Below, piece by piece: positions 50,836 through 63,998 of a stretch of DNA of 64,000 bases (the stretch's first letter is position 1; each line of letters opens with the position of its first letter). A model generated the notes under the pieces. That model saw nothing but the letters and a program-made list of their open reading frames with translations, was not told the DNA's origin and did not search any database. The stretch is from contig JADRCO010000014.1 of assembly GCA_021464525.1 (NCBI GenBank), positions 1 to 64,000 on the forward strand. Direction: 5' to 3'. The DNA is from Rhizophagus sp. LPA8_4_AMF. Its lineage: Eukaryota; Glomeromycota; Glomeromycetes; Glomerales; Glomeraceae. The position numbers were made by a program, and so were the translations under genes.

Positions 50836-51025
50836 CTATAAAGTCCCAAATATAAGCACCTTTTAAATATAAGCATTTTCAGATTTTTATATTACCTGAA
50901 AGTAAGTATTTTTAACCAACATTATAATAATTTTGGTCAGTATTACAATATATCAAATATATAAATTTACCTAAATATAAACACTCCTATAATAAAAAAA
51001 GTTGCTTATATTTAGAACTTTACAG
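50836..51025. mobile_element. TA-flanked MITE, 190 bp
   Basis: Inverted ends of about 30 bp read CT(A/G)TAAAGT(C/T)C followed by (C/T)AAATATAAGC. TA lies directly outside each end (50834-50835 and 51026-51027), as for Tc1/mariner-type elements. No coding capacity. Confidence 0.65.
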
Positions 51026-53045
51026 TAATTAGAAGTTTTATACTTTTATTTATAATTATATTATTTTAAAAATTAATTAATTATTTAAATTATTATAATT
51101 ATTATATCATCTAATATTTAGGCATTATATTTAGACTACCTACATAAATAATCATTTACAATTATGTAACCACATCATAAAAGTACTAATTTTGATCTAT
51201 ATATATAGTATACATCAATAATTACAAATTTATATATATCAATACACAAAAGTTAACTGGTCTATATAAATTTTTTACTTTATTTTTCAAGTTTAGGTTT
51301 TAAACATTAATTGTTAATGTAATTAACAGGTAAATTCTAGTATTATTTAAAAATTGGATTATTATTAATTTATAAATCTTTACTAATCTATAAAAATAAT
51401 TTTTATTAAAATATAAATTATATTGAAATAGCAAAAATTAGATATAATTTATTAAATTTTTTTTATTTTTTTTTTATAATTTACTTTTATGAAGAGCGAT
51501 ATTTTATTATAGTAGACTTATTTGACATAATCATAAAACTTTACAGAAAAATATTTTACTTGATTAACAAATATTATTTATAAACTATTTATCAAATTAT
51601 AATTTAAGAGTAATTTAAGTATATAATATATTTAAAATATACATTTAAAATATATTAAATAAACAAAATTTAAGTATAAATTAAAGAGTACATTTATTTC
51701 TTACTCTAGATAAAATACAATATTTTTCACTTCTTAAGTTATAAATTGTCAAAAATATCAAAAATGATATTTATAATTTTTTTTAGAATATTAAATAAAT
51801 TTGTATAACAGGTAAAATTACCTGTAAATTATAATTTTGAAAATTATACAAAATTTATATCAAGTTTTATTTTTTAAAAAAATTTTGTTTGTCAAAATTA
51901 TTAGAAATAATTAGTAAATAATCATCATGATAGTATATATATATATTTTTTTCATAGTACATGTTAAATTTTATTAGAATTAATGTTTAAAATACATGTA
52001 GTTTAAAGCTATCTAATATTAATAAATTCAACACCACCCGTCATTCTAATAAACCTCCTGTGTGTACTGTCAGTAGAACTTACTCCTATATAGGTATAAG
52101 CGTATTTTTAAATACTTCATCTTAACAGACTACCTATAGCTAAAAGAACTAACATGATATCTAAAGATCTGCTACAATGCATATTTTATAACCTTTTACT
52201 AACCTTCTAAAAGATAAAATATATACCACTAATTCACATAATGCCTTTATCACCTATGCATGATCGCTAAAGTAGGAATTCTCCCTGATATATTTACAGC
52301 TAACGAACCTAGAATCGAAGAATCCTTCAGCCAATCGTGTAATAAGGTAGTTAATTTTTTTACTGACATATATAGTAGATTCAGAAATTCCAATTGTAAA
52401 GGAAAATTCGATTATGATAGATCATCCTTAACTACTCACAATTAAAAGTTTAAGGCTCCATTCCTTTCAAATATTACTGATAATAAAAATTAAGAAATCC
52501 ACCCAAGAAAATTCTATAATATAAATTGTAAAAAGTAAATTCATAATAGAAAAATAAAAAGAAAAAATAAAAGAAAACAAAAAAATAAAGAAATTCTATA
52601 AAGTAAAAAAAAAATAATCAAGAATTCATAGTACACTACATTTAGATTAAAGAGTTTATCCTGATCACTAATTCCTCTAGCCATGTAGAAGAAACCAAAA
52701 ATAAAATGTCAAATCAATATCCAATGTAATATATTAAAGGTGTCCAGTATGGTGTTTTTTATGCTTATCAAAGGATTTAGCAAATAAAAGTTGTTTGTTG
52801 CGTCATATTCTAAAAATAATTCTAAAGAAAGTACATGATTAGGCATGTTCAACCTTGTTTTGATCTTATTTAAAAGTGCGTCCAGAAAAAAGTCAGAAAA
52901 TCCATTCAATTTGGTAATACCACCTTTCCATTTTGATATCATCTTTATTTGGGGCATGCCAGAAATCAGCTGATATCTCTCAATTAGTAGCCTTGATCCC
53001 TATCCCTACATTAGGAAATTTAAAAACCATTGATCAGCACATTGA

Positions 53046-53312
53046 TTTGTATTGGGTAGGTTGAACAACACTTTTTAAAGTAGAATAGCATTAAATTAGT
53101 AAAACAATGCATAGAACAGCACTTGTAATACAAAATTTATGTAACTATTATTTCCTTTTTTGAAAGTTCATGAAATTGATTTTTTCCATTTTTGGTAAGA
53201 AAAAAATTTCCTTTTTTGGATTTGTGTGACATTCAACCTAAAAATAGTAAATATCTACAGAATAAAGTGCTGTTCAGCCTTAAAAAGTGCTGTTCAACTT
53301 ACTCAACACAAA
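53046..53312. mobile_element. MITE-like element with 35-bp inverted ends
   Basis: The left end reads TTTGTATTGGGTAGGTTGAA and continues to CACTTTTTAA. The right end is the inverse with a few transition differences (TTTGTGTTGAGTAAGTTGAA). Total 267 bp, non-coding. A partial further copy of the GCTGTT-AGCACTTTT motif lies just outside (about 53331-53348). Family unknown. Confidence 0.6.
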
Positions 53313-53546
53313 ACAACCTAAATTAATATAGCTGTTTAGCACTTTTAAAATTTAATGATGTATCTGATTGAAATCTGATTGACTAAAAAATTTTTTTTTT
53401 TTTTTGCAAGATAGTGCAATTTGTGAATTTATTAATTATATATAAAGATGCACAAGTATCTATTATATAACTAATTTATTAAAACTTCAAACCAGTTTCC
53501 TATCTATAAGATTGCTCCTGTACCCTACCATTACCTTATGAAATTC

Positions 53547-54592
53547 GCACATTTGAAATGTGTGCCAGATTAGTGGCACAGCCACAGTGCCATAGCCACA
53601 ATCACGTGATTTATTAGTTAGAAAAATAATGTCACACATCACCCAGTATTTTTAAAAAGCGCAAAAAGAAGAAAAAAAAACTTAAAATATTATATAAAAT
53701 ATAATTAATTACTTTATTACTTTTACAATAAGAACATTTAAAAAAATAACTCTCTCATACTTTATTAAATTTAATAAACAAATAAACAAACAACTATTTT
53801 AAAGAAAATAATTTTAATATATTATTGTAAAAAATTCAAATTACTCCATAAATACTCAAGCTAGCTTGATAAAAATTAATGCCTAGGCAATTGTACACTG
53901 TTGAATAACATTTCTTAATCTAAAAACTTTGTTTGTTTAACTAAATACCAAAATTATCCTATAAAGTGAAAATAACCACCTACGTGCGCATTACATAATA
54001 ATCCTATACAAAAATATTCATATTTTTGCAAATATTCAAGATATCTTAATAAAATTTAATACTTGAGTAGTTCCATACCTGCTGAATAGCTTTACTTAAG
54101 CTTTTTAGACCTATTTCATTTAACTAAAGTATCAAAATTACGCTATAAAATTGAAAATAAATGTAGAACAGAGTTAATTTTATTAAAAAAAAAATAGATA
54201 TTTTTCACAAATATTTAAGTAATATCAATAAATAAATGTTTCCATACTTGTTAAATAACTCTACTTAGTCAACTAAGTCTGTTTCATTTTAAAATTAATA
54301 CTATAAATTCTAAAAAAAAGTAAAAAAAATGTTTATTGTAAATAAAAATTGGTTAAATTTTATAACAGTATTATATGCTTAAACTTTTAAAAATATTTGA
54401 TTTTTTTTTATTATTTAATAGATTTTTAAAACATTGTTTTAATATGAAAAAAAAGGAAAAGAAAAGAGGGAGAAAGAATTTTGTTATAATGGAGTAAACA
54501 ATAAACAAATAAATTAGTAAGCTGATCACACCACACGAGCCATGTGTGGTGCTGCGGCCGTACTACTAATCTGGCACACATTTCAAATATGC
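53547..54592. mobile_element. Mutator-like non-autonomous element, 1046 bp, 9-bp target duplication
   Basis: Flanked by the direct repeat ATGAAATTC (53538-53546 and 54593-54601). Inverted termini of 28 bp begin GCACATTTGAAATGTGTGCC (left) and GCATATTTGAAATGTGTGCC (right, complement), and weaker similarity extends inward (GGCACAGCC-like). Nine-base target duplications with long inverted ends are characteristic of MuDR/Mutator elements; class assignment is inference from this. The interior has no transposase but holds three diverged units of about 180 bp. The open frames crossing its right end (54426-54647, 54544-54804) are not genes. Confidence 0.75.
53838..54390. repeat. Tandem repeat of about 180 bp inside the Mutator-like element
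   Basis: Anchors AATACTCAAG (53851), AATATTCAAG (54031) and AATATTTAAG (54210) start equivalent units spaced 180 and 179 bp. Each unit then shows a GTTGAATAAC/GCTGAATAGC/GTTAAATAAC block, followed (clearest in the first two) by a TTAACTAAA block. It shares unit structure with the array at 28676-29130. Confidence 0.65.
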
Positions 54593-56630
54593 ATGAAATT
54601 CGCTTATATTCTTCCTTAACAACTATTGAATTATATAGGATCATCATTATGTCATATAGTTTCAGTAAATGCTTTCACTACTTTCTAAATAAAAAGAAAA
54701 AAAATGCTAAAAAAATTTTATTATTAAATATTATATATTATATATTATATATAATAATTAGTATTATACAATTATCTTGGTTTTTAGTGATTCAATTTGA
54801 ATAACCTTTTTTTATTTTATAGAGCTAGATTTATAAAGCTAAATAAGAGCTATAAATTAAAAAAAAGGTTTATTAAAATTGGATCACTAGAAGTCAAGAT
54901 AATTGCATTAAATAATTATATATAAAAATAATTAAATTATTTATCTGTTATATTTATATTTAAATATATAAATATCATGTAATATATATAAATCTGATTT
55001 GAAGTTTGGCTTCTATCCCTTTTAAATCAACTGATTTCTGGCATATCCTTTTGGGTTGTTTTTCATCAAAAAATAGGGGGAGTCCAAATTTGGCAATAAA
55101 GAAAAAAAAAAGAAGGAATTTTTAGAAAAACAATCAGGTAGAGGTAGTCAAAATATCATCTTATTTTTGCAGATATTCCAGTTTTATGATGTGGTGGCAG
55201 GTTGCCAAGAAACCTAAGAGTTCAGCTAAGTACTCATAATGCATCTTTCTGTTGGTATAATCTTAAGTATTGCTAAGAAAATATAAAAAGTCTTCATTAT
55301 TCAAGGTTTTGTTGAATCTCTCTATAGTGTGTAAAGGTAGACTTTTGATATTCTTATTAATAAAGGTTATCCATAATATTTTCGTTTAAATCTTAATAAT
55401 ACAGTAGTATTTCTTTCTCAGTAAAATAAATGTTAAAAGAAACCAAAAAGTTGAAGTTCGCTACTAAAACTATGTTAGTAAAAATAAAAATAAAAATAAA
55501 GTGTATTATAAAGGCTTAAAGTATATTATTTAAAGAAAATAAAACAAAAAAATAAAATTTTTATGTGATTAGGAAGGTTAAAATAATTTAAGTGAAAAAT
55601 AAATTTTTTCTAAATTAAATATAATTTAAATAAAATTTTATACAAATTTGATTTCACTATATTTTAAGTATAAAATAAAAAAATTAAATATATACTAAAG
55701 AAATTTAAGAAAATTGTTAAGTAAAAATATAAAACCTAAAAGTTTAGTTTATAGCTAATATATAAAATACTAATTGAAATATTTCTCAAAAATTAAAAAA
55801 AAATGCAAATCTATAAAACTTGCAAAATTTGCAAAATGTTTTGCAGATTTTCCAATTTAAATGTAAAATATAAATAGTATTGCTAAATTTCACTGCAGGT
55901 GATTTTCACTGCATCAGCATTAGCAAATATCAATAGGAAGAGTTTCATGTCATTTTTAATTCTACCCAAAATTCTATTCTAATTCTGGTAAGGTGATAAT
56001 CACTAGTGATTATATTTAGCAATATTCAATATAAAATTCTTTTTTTACCAAATTTTTATTTTACTAAATAGTAAATGATATAAATTATAAATTTATTAAA
56101 CTTGCTATTTTACTATATAATATAAAAGCAAAAAATTGGAGAAATTTAAAGAAAAATTAATCTGGTATAACTTTTATTATGATGCAATTAGATCCTCATA
56201 TAATCATACTTTATGTAATTATATTGGAACTTCAAACATCTCCTATACAACTTATATTTGAGTTTGTATAGAATTTATATGTAAATTCTAGCCAGAATTA
56301 TGTATTACAGAAATTTTTTATTTTACAAATCCTTGTACTGTATTTAAGCTATCTAGTAATTGGATTTTTACAATCTTAGGTTTGTTAGATTTGTCTTGAC
56401 AAGAAGAAACCAATAATAGTATGATTATATTTCTAGCACAGATATTGATCAAATTATTATAAAAAATGTATTTTACTATACATTACTTATAAGTTATATA
56501 AAAGATGTTTCACATCATTTATTTTTATAAAATAAATATAATTATTATTATACAAAAATTTTAATATACATATTATTTATATTATTAATAAAACCTTTCA
56601 TAATTACCTATAAATTATAATTCTGGTTGT

Positions 56631-56808
56631 ATATAGTCTACTCTTTTTATAGTGAATTTTGGTATAACAAATCATGTGATGCTTAGCCAATAAAATATGT
56701 TAATTTTCTCTTGCTATAATGAAATAATTATTCAAATTCTTTACTAACTTATTATAATGAATTTGAAATACAAAACAGTTTTTTTGCTATATTGAGAGTA
56801 GACTATAT
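56631..56808. mobile_element. MITE-like element, 178 bp
   Basis: The 14-bp end ATATAGTCTACTCT at 56631-56644 recurs inverted at 56795-56808, and similarity continues a few bases inward (TTATAG/ATATAG). Non-coding. The TA-rich flanks do not allow a target duplication to be distinguished. Confidence 0.5.
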
Positions 56809-56809
56809 T

Positions 56810-56946
56810 ATAATTTTGGCTGAAATTATAAAATCACATAAATAAATTCTATAAATTGTAATTTCTTATTAGGAAACTTTGTAATTTTGACCAGTATTAT
56901 ATTTGGTTAGAATTGCGATATTTCTATAATTTCAGCCAGAATTTAA
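56810..56946. repeat. Inverted repeat, about 22-bp arms
   Basis: AATTTTGGCTGAAATTATA at 56812 has its inverse at 56921-56944 (AAATTCTGGCTGAAATTAT as complement). It lies directly next to the preceding MITE; related TTCTGG/CCAGAA motifs occur at 56290 and 56621. Probably another foldback or MITE copy. Confidence 0.45.
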
Positions 56947-58343
56947 TTTTGGTTAAAGTTAAAAATCTTTATAAAATTACACTATATATAATACTTCTAT
57001 ATAATCATTAATTTTAAAGGAACCAAATAGATAATTATATAGAGATTTAACTGTATATTAGTAAAAGTATAATAAAACTTTAATAATATAAAAAATAATG
57101 TAAAATAATATAAATTTTATAAGAATTCAAATTAGTTTTATTTTTTTTTATTTAATTTATAAATATTTTAATTAAAATTATATTTAAATTTAAACAAAAA
57201 GATTATTATATTTAAAAAAATGGTTAAAATAAAAAAAAACAATGATGTTGATAATATTACTCAGAATTTATTTTAATTCATTTAATATTATATTTAATAT
57301 AAAGCATATAATTTACCTAAAATTTTTTGTAATAAATGCAATTTTTTTTTATAAAGCTTTTTTTATTTCATAAATATAATGAAATTAAATAATTTTATAA
57401 TTTGCTTATTAAAAAGAAAGATTATATTAATCTTTTACTGAATTACAACCAGTATATTTTATAGATCTCAGCTTTCATAAAAATATAATTTTTTGTATAT
57501 TATTTGTTAAATAATGGGTTATTAAACCAGTATTAAAACCATTAATTTAGAAAATATTTAAAGTTATAAGCTAAATGCTAGAATTAAATGATTATGAATC
57601 AAATAATAATAAAATTCAAAAATATCTGGTAAAAAAATTCAATTGATAAAAAAGTAAAGAAAAAAATGATAATAGTAATGAAAATAATAATTATCTTGAT
57701 AGTTGATGATAAGGGTGAAGTAGTAAAGATAATAATGGTGGAAATGATGATAGTAGAGATAATAATAATAATTACAATAATGGTGGTAAAGTAAAGTTGC
57801 TACAAAAACTAGAGGATTTCAGCAGAATGGTCTATATGAAATTGCTGAAACTAGTTTTACAAAATCACCTGAATACTGAAACTGTTAAAACTGCTAAAAC
57901 CTGAAATTATTTTAGCAGTATTTTATATGATATATATCCACCTTTTTTTTGATTTTAGAAAGATAAACCAAAGCTCATTTAGAATCGCCATGATGAGAAC
58001 ATCAAATGACGTCTCTAGAATTGGAAGTTATTCTTAAAAAACTTAAACAATAAAACGCTAATAACTTTTCATTTATTGAAGTTAAAGATATGAAAATACC
58101 ACCATTCAATGCGTCTCATTATGCCAAATCAAATATAAGGTTGAAGAATAGATAATGTAAATCTAAAAGCATTATATATCAAAAGTGCAATTTATTCAAA
58201 TGTGAAATTCCTTATTTTATTTTATCCATTTTATTGATGATACTTCAATTAATCAGAAAATTATACTAATAAATTACAAAACTTAAACAAATTTTATTCA
58301 ATTAACAATTATTTAAATGGAAAAAAAAAAGTTGAACCTAATT

Positions 58344-61300
58344 TTAACTATTAATTTCTAACAATTCAATCAAATATCCTGGTAGTACCCGTCTTTGATC
58401 TGCATTAGATTCTAATATAGTGTTTCTAAATTGCTTTTTTAACGCAGTATCACTTTGTTCTAATACGTCTAATATTTGAGTTTTGGGTAATCGTAATAAG
58501 AATTTAAAATCATTTGGTTGTATCTAAATAAAATATAAATATGTATGTCATCATCATTACATTATAATATAATATCTAAAATATTCAAGATACAATAGTT
58601 ACTTACCTTAAGGCAATATTCTGTACAATACAATATAAATCCTTTACGTAACATCTCATTCTGCCAAATCTGATTAATATATCGCAACAATAATTCATTT
58701 ACAAATCCCGATAAATTTTTATATGCTCTTACACTCAATGTCACCTAAAAAAAATATATTTATATTAATAACACTAATATTCTAAATAAATCGCACGTTA
58801 TAAAGTAATCATACCGTTCTCATAAAAGGTGGTGGCAATTCGGGTTGTACAGATAAATGCTGCAACACCGCGCCCAATATTTGTGAAGTGAATATATTTG
58901 TTAACTTAAAGCACACATGAATTGCTACAAAATTTATTAAAGAGTAAATAAACATTTGATGTGACATGACAAAACCAACAGATAAATAACGTTTACCTTC
59001 AACAGAGTGTTTTAATGGAACTTCATTTTGCTTCAATTGATGTAAAAAAACTAACAATTCTCTTGGTTCTAGTGGTGTAGGAGTTTTTGCAGAAATTGTT
59101 ATAATCTTCGAGAAAACTTTTTTTACAATTTCTCTCTGTTTTTCTGTTGCATCAAGCGTTAATATGACTTTAGGAAGATGTCGTAATATTTCTTCCTTTA
59201 TTTTATAATAATAAAAATATATTAATATTTATAATATAGTTTCATCATGAATTGAGTTAAATAGCGTACCTTTTCAAAGTATGCAATAATCGGAAATAGG
59301 AATCTTCCATCTAGATTCCTCTGTACAATTACAATCTTTGCAGTATTTATTAACTGTGTTGGCGGTTGCACTTAATTATATAAAAATCATTAATATAATA
59401 ATTCCAAGAATAAATAAACCATGTAATCCATTAAATAATTACCTGTCTTATTTGTATATACAATTAACAATCTCAATACAAAATCTTCAGCACCGTCTGG
59501 AAAAGTTTGGAATAATTCTATTAATCCAGCTAACCCAATTGTATCAATAACTTTTTGTGAGTAATTACGAATAAACTTTTGAATTGAATCTGATGATTTG
59601 ATATAGATTGAAACTAGTCTTTAAAAAAATAAAAATGTTAGAATCTTTAAGAATAATATATATATATATATGAAATAAATCAAAATATATCTACTCTTCA
59701 AATAGTTGTCTTTTTTTTGCACATAAAGAAAGAAATAAATCAAGATGTCGCTCTACGTCTATTTGTGTCCATTTCTTTTCCTCGTCTTTTACTTCTTCTT
59801 TTACTAATTCTGAAACTTCACTATGATGATAATGATAGTCGTACGTTGGAGGCGGTACTTCTTGGGTAAGTTGTTTTAATGACTGTAATGCAAAAGATTC
59901 AACCTCGCCACCAATCACTAGATGATCTGGATACCATTTGTTAGCGGTAGTAATAGCAGAAATTCTTAGCCGTTCACCTGAATTTTATCAAAAGAAAAAA
60001 TCGTGTCAAAATAATTAAATTTTACTAATATGATTTTTATCTAAAATTATTGACCTTTATGCAGACAATATGCTAATAGGATTTTTAGACAAAATGGTCT
60101 TGCTGGTGGCCGAAGTTCGATCAATTCGCTTAGAGTAGTGAATCCAAGAGAACTCCTATAAAGGAAAGATAAATTTTTAATTCGATCATTAATTTGGTTA
60201 TAAACTATTTTAAGATGTGAATGCATAGTCACCTATCAGGATCGTTACAAAAGATCTTGATGCGATCAACAGCATCTTCAAACAATTCGGGAACATCTAA
60301 GAGAAATTGTGTAAATATACGATCTTCAAGTGCTGGCATAATCCTATCTAACAAGCTACATAACCAAATTGAGTAATTGGATTTCTGAAAAATTTTAAAT
60401 TTAATAAATTATTATTCATAGCAACATAAAAAAAAATAATAATAACAGGAAGAAATAGTTCTTACATATGATGGGTCTTTATGCAACATGATGGAGTCAT
60501 GATACCATTCCTCGTCAAGCCATGTTAACGCAAAATCCGTTCTGATGAAGAAAATTTAAAATAATTTGGTGAATTCAATTTTCACTAAAAGGTTACTAAA
60601 TAAAAAACTTACCTATTTCTGAAATCTTTCAGTATGAATTGAACGACCATTTCTCTTAAATCATCAAATTGTTTACGATCTTCCTCAGAAGTCTCAAGAC
60701 CTCGCGTCAAAAACCTTGAAGCCATTATGTGCAATTGTGACTTTGTCAGTCGTTTCCCATTAGACATAGTTGTCAGAACAACATTCGAACGTTTGTCTTT
60801 TACATCAGCAGATAACGCAGCTTCAACGTCCAAAATATTTTTAAAAGCATTTTTTATGAAAGAATTAGATTGATCTTGTGATAAAGATTCAGGAGGTGGA
60901 AGGGCATAAGGTTGAAATTTGAAAGCGGGAATAGAAATAACTTGTGGTTCCGGCATTGATTCAACTTCAGGTGGAGTTGGAGTTACATCTTCCATAATTT
61001 CTGATTTCGGTGGTTCTGCAGCAATATCATCATTGTAAATATCCTCGATATCCATATCATTAACTTCATATGGAGGGGACGTAGGTTCATATTTGAATTT
61101 TTTATCCTCCATTTCAACCGATAAATCAGAATCAGAATCCAAAGGTATTTCTTGAACTATTTCATTTATTACTCTTTCCAATCTGTCATCTTCAACCATG
61201 ATCGCATCTCCCACCTCATACTCATCATCATCATCATCATCCTCCTCTTCTTCTAAACGTGGATCGCGTGGTTTTTGATCCCGAACTTTTGGTTTTGATT

Positions 61301-63555
61301 CAGTTTCAGGTTGCGGTACTGATGGTGCTGCTAATGCTGCTTGTTTAGCATTTCGTTCTTGTATTGCCTAATAGCATTTAAATTGAATAATAGAAAATTA
61401 GTAAATTGGTGTTATACAAGGTGAACATTTGTGATAGTTTGCCTGGTTATTAGACAACATGCTATCGACCCACTTAATTACTTTACTTATGAAATGAGGA
61501 TCCTATTTCAGTATTTAAGAAACTTATATACCGATTTTCAAGTTTTTCCGAATAAAACATAGGGTTCCGCTTATCGAGTATTGACCATCATATACAATTA
61601 TCCCTAGGATCAATAATTTAACCGGTTGATGAAATCTCAAAATAAAATGTTAACACGCTACAAACCTTTTTAGCTTGATTTAATCTTTCTTGTGGGATCG
61701 TTTTTAAAACCAAACAAATAACTTCAACAACAAAAGGAAGCGCAAATTGTGAAGGATCAAACTTTATATAAATAATATTAAGAAAATATTATTAATAAAT
61801 TACTAATATTAAAAAAAAAAATAATAATTGATTTCGATTTTCGATGAATTACTTACACTAATATTTGATTGTTGAGTATTTGGTATCCTTTGTACAGCTC
61901 CACGTCCATTTTCTTCAATAGAATCTCTTTGTAAATGCCTACGGAACTGTCTTGGAAACTTGGAAGGATCATTCTTGCCTCCTAATGCAATTATAGCATT
62001 AAGAATTTCCATAACGAAAGGTGCATTTTCATGTATTCTATTAAAAGTCAAATTGAATCGTTAATAACCACCAAGATTTTTTTTTTTAAAAAAAAAAAAA
62101 AATTTAAAATTAATAAATTATCACCATTACCTTAATAATGCCATCAATTGCACCTTCATGGACTTATTAACACTCCTAATCTGAAATTGACTTAAACGCA
62201 AATTTCTTTCCGGGATTCTAGTCCATGACACAACATGATTAACAAATGTTAAGACATATTGTGGTCTTACTCTCAATAGGGGTCCAAATGCATTGATTAT
62301 AGCCGTAATGACGCTATTTGATCTATAAAAAACAATTATGTTAACCACTTACACAAATAATAGAACAGCATCATTTGATTGTACTAACTCTGTTCGCATC
62401 ACTGTCAACATTCCATTAACGATTGAAATTGACTCTTTTTCAAGATATTGTAAATCCAATATGGGATGTAAAGAATGACAATAGGACAACGAAGTGTCAT
62501 CTTCAGGTTTACCCTAAAATCGAAGGAAAAAGAGAAAATCACGATAAATATTTTTCACTTTAAGTAAAAATTAACTAATTAACTGATTAAAACAAAAAAT
62601 TACCAAAGAATCCGGCATACGACGAGATTGAACTTTCGCAACCGTCACAAGGTACTTAACGGCACAAAATTTAATGCCTTGATTAGTATTTTCTGAATCA
62701 AAAAATCTCATTATTTGAGACTTGATGGATAAAGAAATATTCCAAAGAGAAGCGGAATCTGATACATTTTCGACTCTTTATAAAAAATAATCCAATAGAA
62801 AAATTTTAGATCTGAAAATTAGCAAATTGAATACCCTCATAATTGCACTTAAACCAAAAAAAAATTTTACTGATGAAAAAAGAACTGGTTTTCATCAAAT
62901 GAACTCACACTCTTTCAAATATTAATGGATAAATTGACGTATTCCAAAGTATTGCTTTTTTAATTATAGCAGGAGATGATTCGTAGTTGATAATATATCC
63001 TATGGAAGGTAATACTTTTTCTAAACCTGGTTCAATGTACATTTATTTCACAAAATTATTAATAATATGTCATTAAAACAATGATTTGTTTAAGGGAATA
63101 AAAAATTTTTTTTTATTTACATAAATCTTTTTTTATTATTTAACATTTATTTAAACCTTCCTAACTAAAAAAAAATAAAATGAGATAAAATAAAATCTAT
63201 ACTTATAAAGAAAGATATATTCCCTATATTACACCTAAAATTATAATTAAAAAATTTCCAGTTGAAATCAAAAAAGAAACATACTATCTTTCCGTAATGT
63301 CCGCGATAATCCAATTTTCATAAAAGTAAAATCCAAAAAATCTACAATCCATTCTTTTATTTCATTTACAGAATCTCGTAATAAACCACTAATTGTATGT
63401 AATATTTCGGGCTGTAATATAATACTTTGTTCCTCAACTAATTGTTTAAATGAATTCAAAGCATCTAATCTTGTTTGTACTTCTTTTTGTTTATCTGTAG
63501 CTTGATCCAACAACACCGAGACCCTTTTATCTTCGAAGGCGTATGTGTTGCTCAT
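58344..63555 (-). CDS. SYMPK: Symplekin (Pta1-type scaffold of mRNA 3'-end processing), 1139 aa
   Basis: Nuclear scaffold that links cleavage/polyadenylation factors. Eighteen exons from 63555 to 58344, all phase-checked; the first is 63285-63555, the largest 60613-61367, the last 58344-58523. The N-terminal HEAT-like region (about residues 1-390) includes RVSVLLDQATDKQKEVQTRL, KFCAVKYLVTVAKVQSRRMP, and PERNLRLSQFQIRSVNKSMK. An acidic linker with a poly-Asp run (about residues 435-450) and Pro/Glu-rich sequence follows. The C-terminal symplekin domain (about 620-1139) ends with PPPFMRTVTLSVRAYKNLSG and FKFLLRLPKTQILDVLEQ, matching the order in animal symplekin (about 1270 aa). The intron between exons 7 and 8 (61368-61665, 298 bp) is the longest; most others are below 130 bp. 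The start follows the stop-rich AT leader and is the only candidate. Confidence 0.93.
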
Positions 63556-63839
63556 GATTTAACGCTAGAAACTACAAGAAACTATAAGAAACTAAAAGGT
63601 TAGGTGGAAGAATGTATAATTATTCACCGTCGACGAATGTGAAATACTTGTATGACATGGTGGTGTAAATTCTAGTGCATGATACTTGTAACAAAAAAAT
63701 GATCAACATAATTCGTAATGCTAGTCGCGATATCACAATTTATCACATACTGTTAATCTGACTCTACGTTCTATTATATTCCTAGTTTATCTAACCAATG
63801 CTATTAAAATTTAATTCGGACGAATTCTTTTCTTATAAA
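63556..63839. other. Symplekin promoter side
   Basis: Spacer between the symplekin start and the 3' end of the next minus-strand gene; presumably holds the symplekin promoter. No specific element recognised. Confidence 0.45.
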
Positions 63840-63998
63840 TTATAGTATTCTAATTAATAAATGCCAATCGAAATCACAAATATAGTTAGAAACATCAGGA
63901 TTATTATCATAAATCCTCTGTAATTGTTCGATGTTCTTACAATCATTATTACCTGAAATTTTGAAAAGCTGCGAAGTTTTAGTTTTATAGATGATCTG
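63840..63998 (-). CDS. 3' end of an unidentified gene (partial)
   Basis: On the minus strand a frame is open from the window edge to a TAA at 63840-63842. It gives 52 residues that include DCKNIEQLQRIYDNNPDVSN and ICDFDWHLL. Composition is less AT-rich than the spacer. It runs off the window, so family and start are unknown. It could also be a relic, but there is no stop in the visible part. Confidence 0.4.
   Translation of the reverse strand, partial: QIIYKTKTSQLFKISGNNDCKNIEQLQRIYDNNPDVSNYICDFDWHLLIRIL

Larger units (their letters stand above)
49601..53045. other. AT-rich gene desert with MITEs
   Basis: Almost no G or C; no gene supported. Contains the MITE-like elements at 50396-50569 and 50836-51025 and a perfect hairpin at 51808-51825 (ACAGGTAA, two A, TTACCTGT). 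Slightly less AT-rich DNA with two short open frames (52260-52445 plus, 52709-52957 minus) may be old gene or transposon fragments, unrecognised. Confidence 0.55.
54593..58343. other. AT-rich gene desert
   Basis: No gene supported. It contains the two small inverted-repeat elements at 56631-56808 and 56810-56946, a purine-rich low-complexity stretch at about 57640-57800 (AATGATGATAG-like), and short repeats of CTGAAAC/GCTAAAAC at 57840-57920. The 58150-58343 part is the 3' flank of the symplekin gene. Confidence 0.5.

Noticed and set aside
54426-54804. Overlapping open frames near the right end of the Mutator-like element
   Set aside because: They cross the element's inverted end and AT-rich flank and show no protein-like features.
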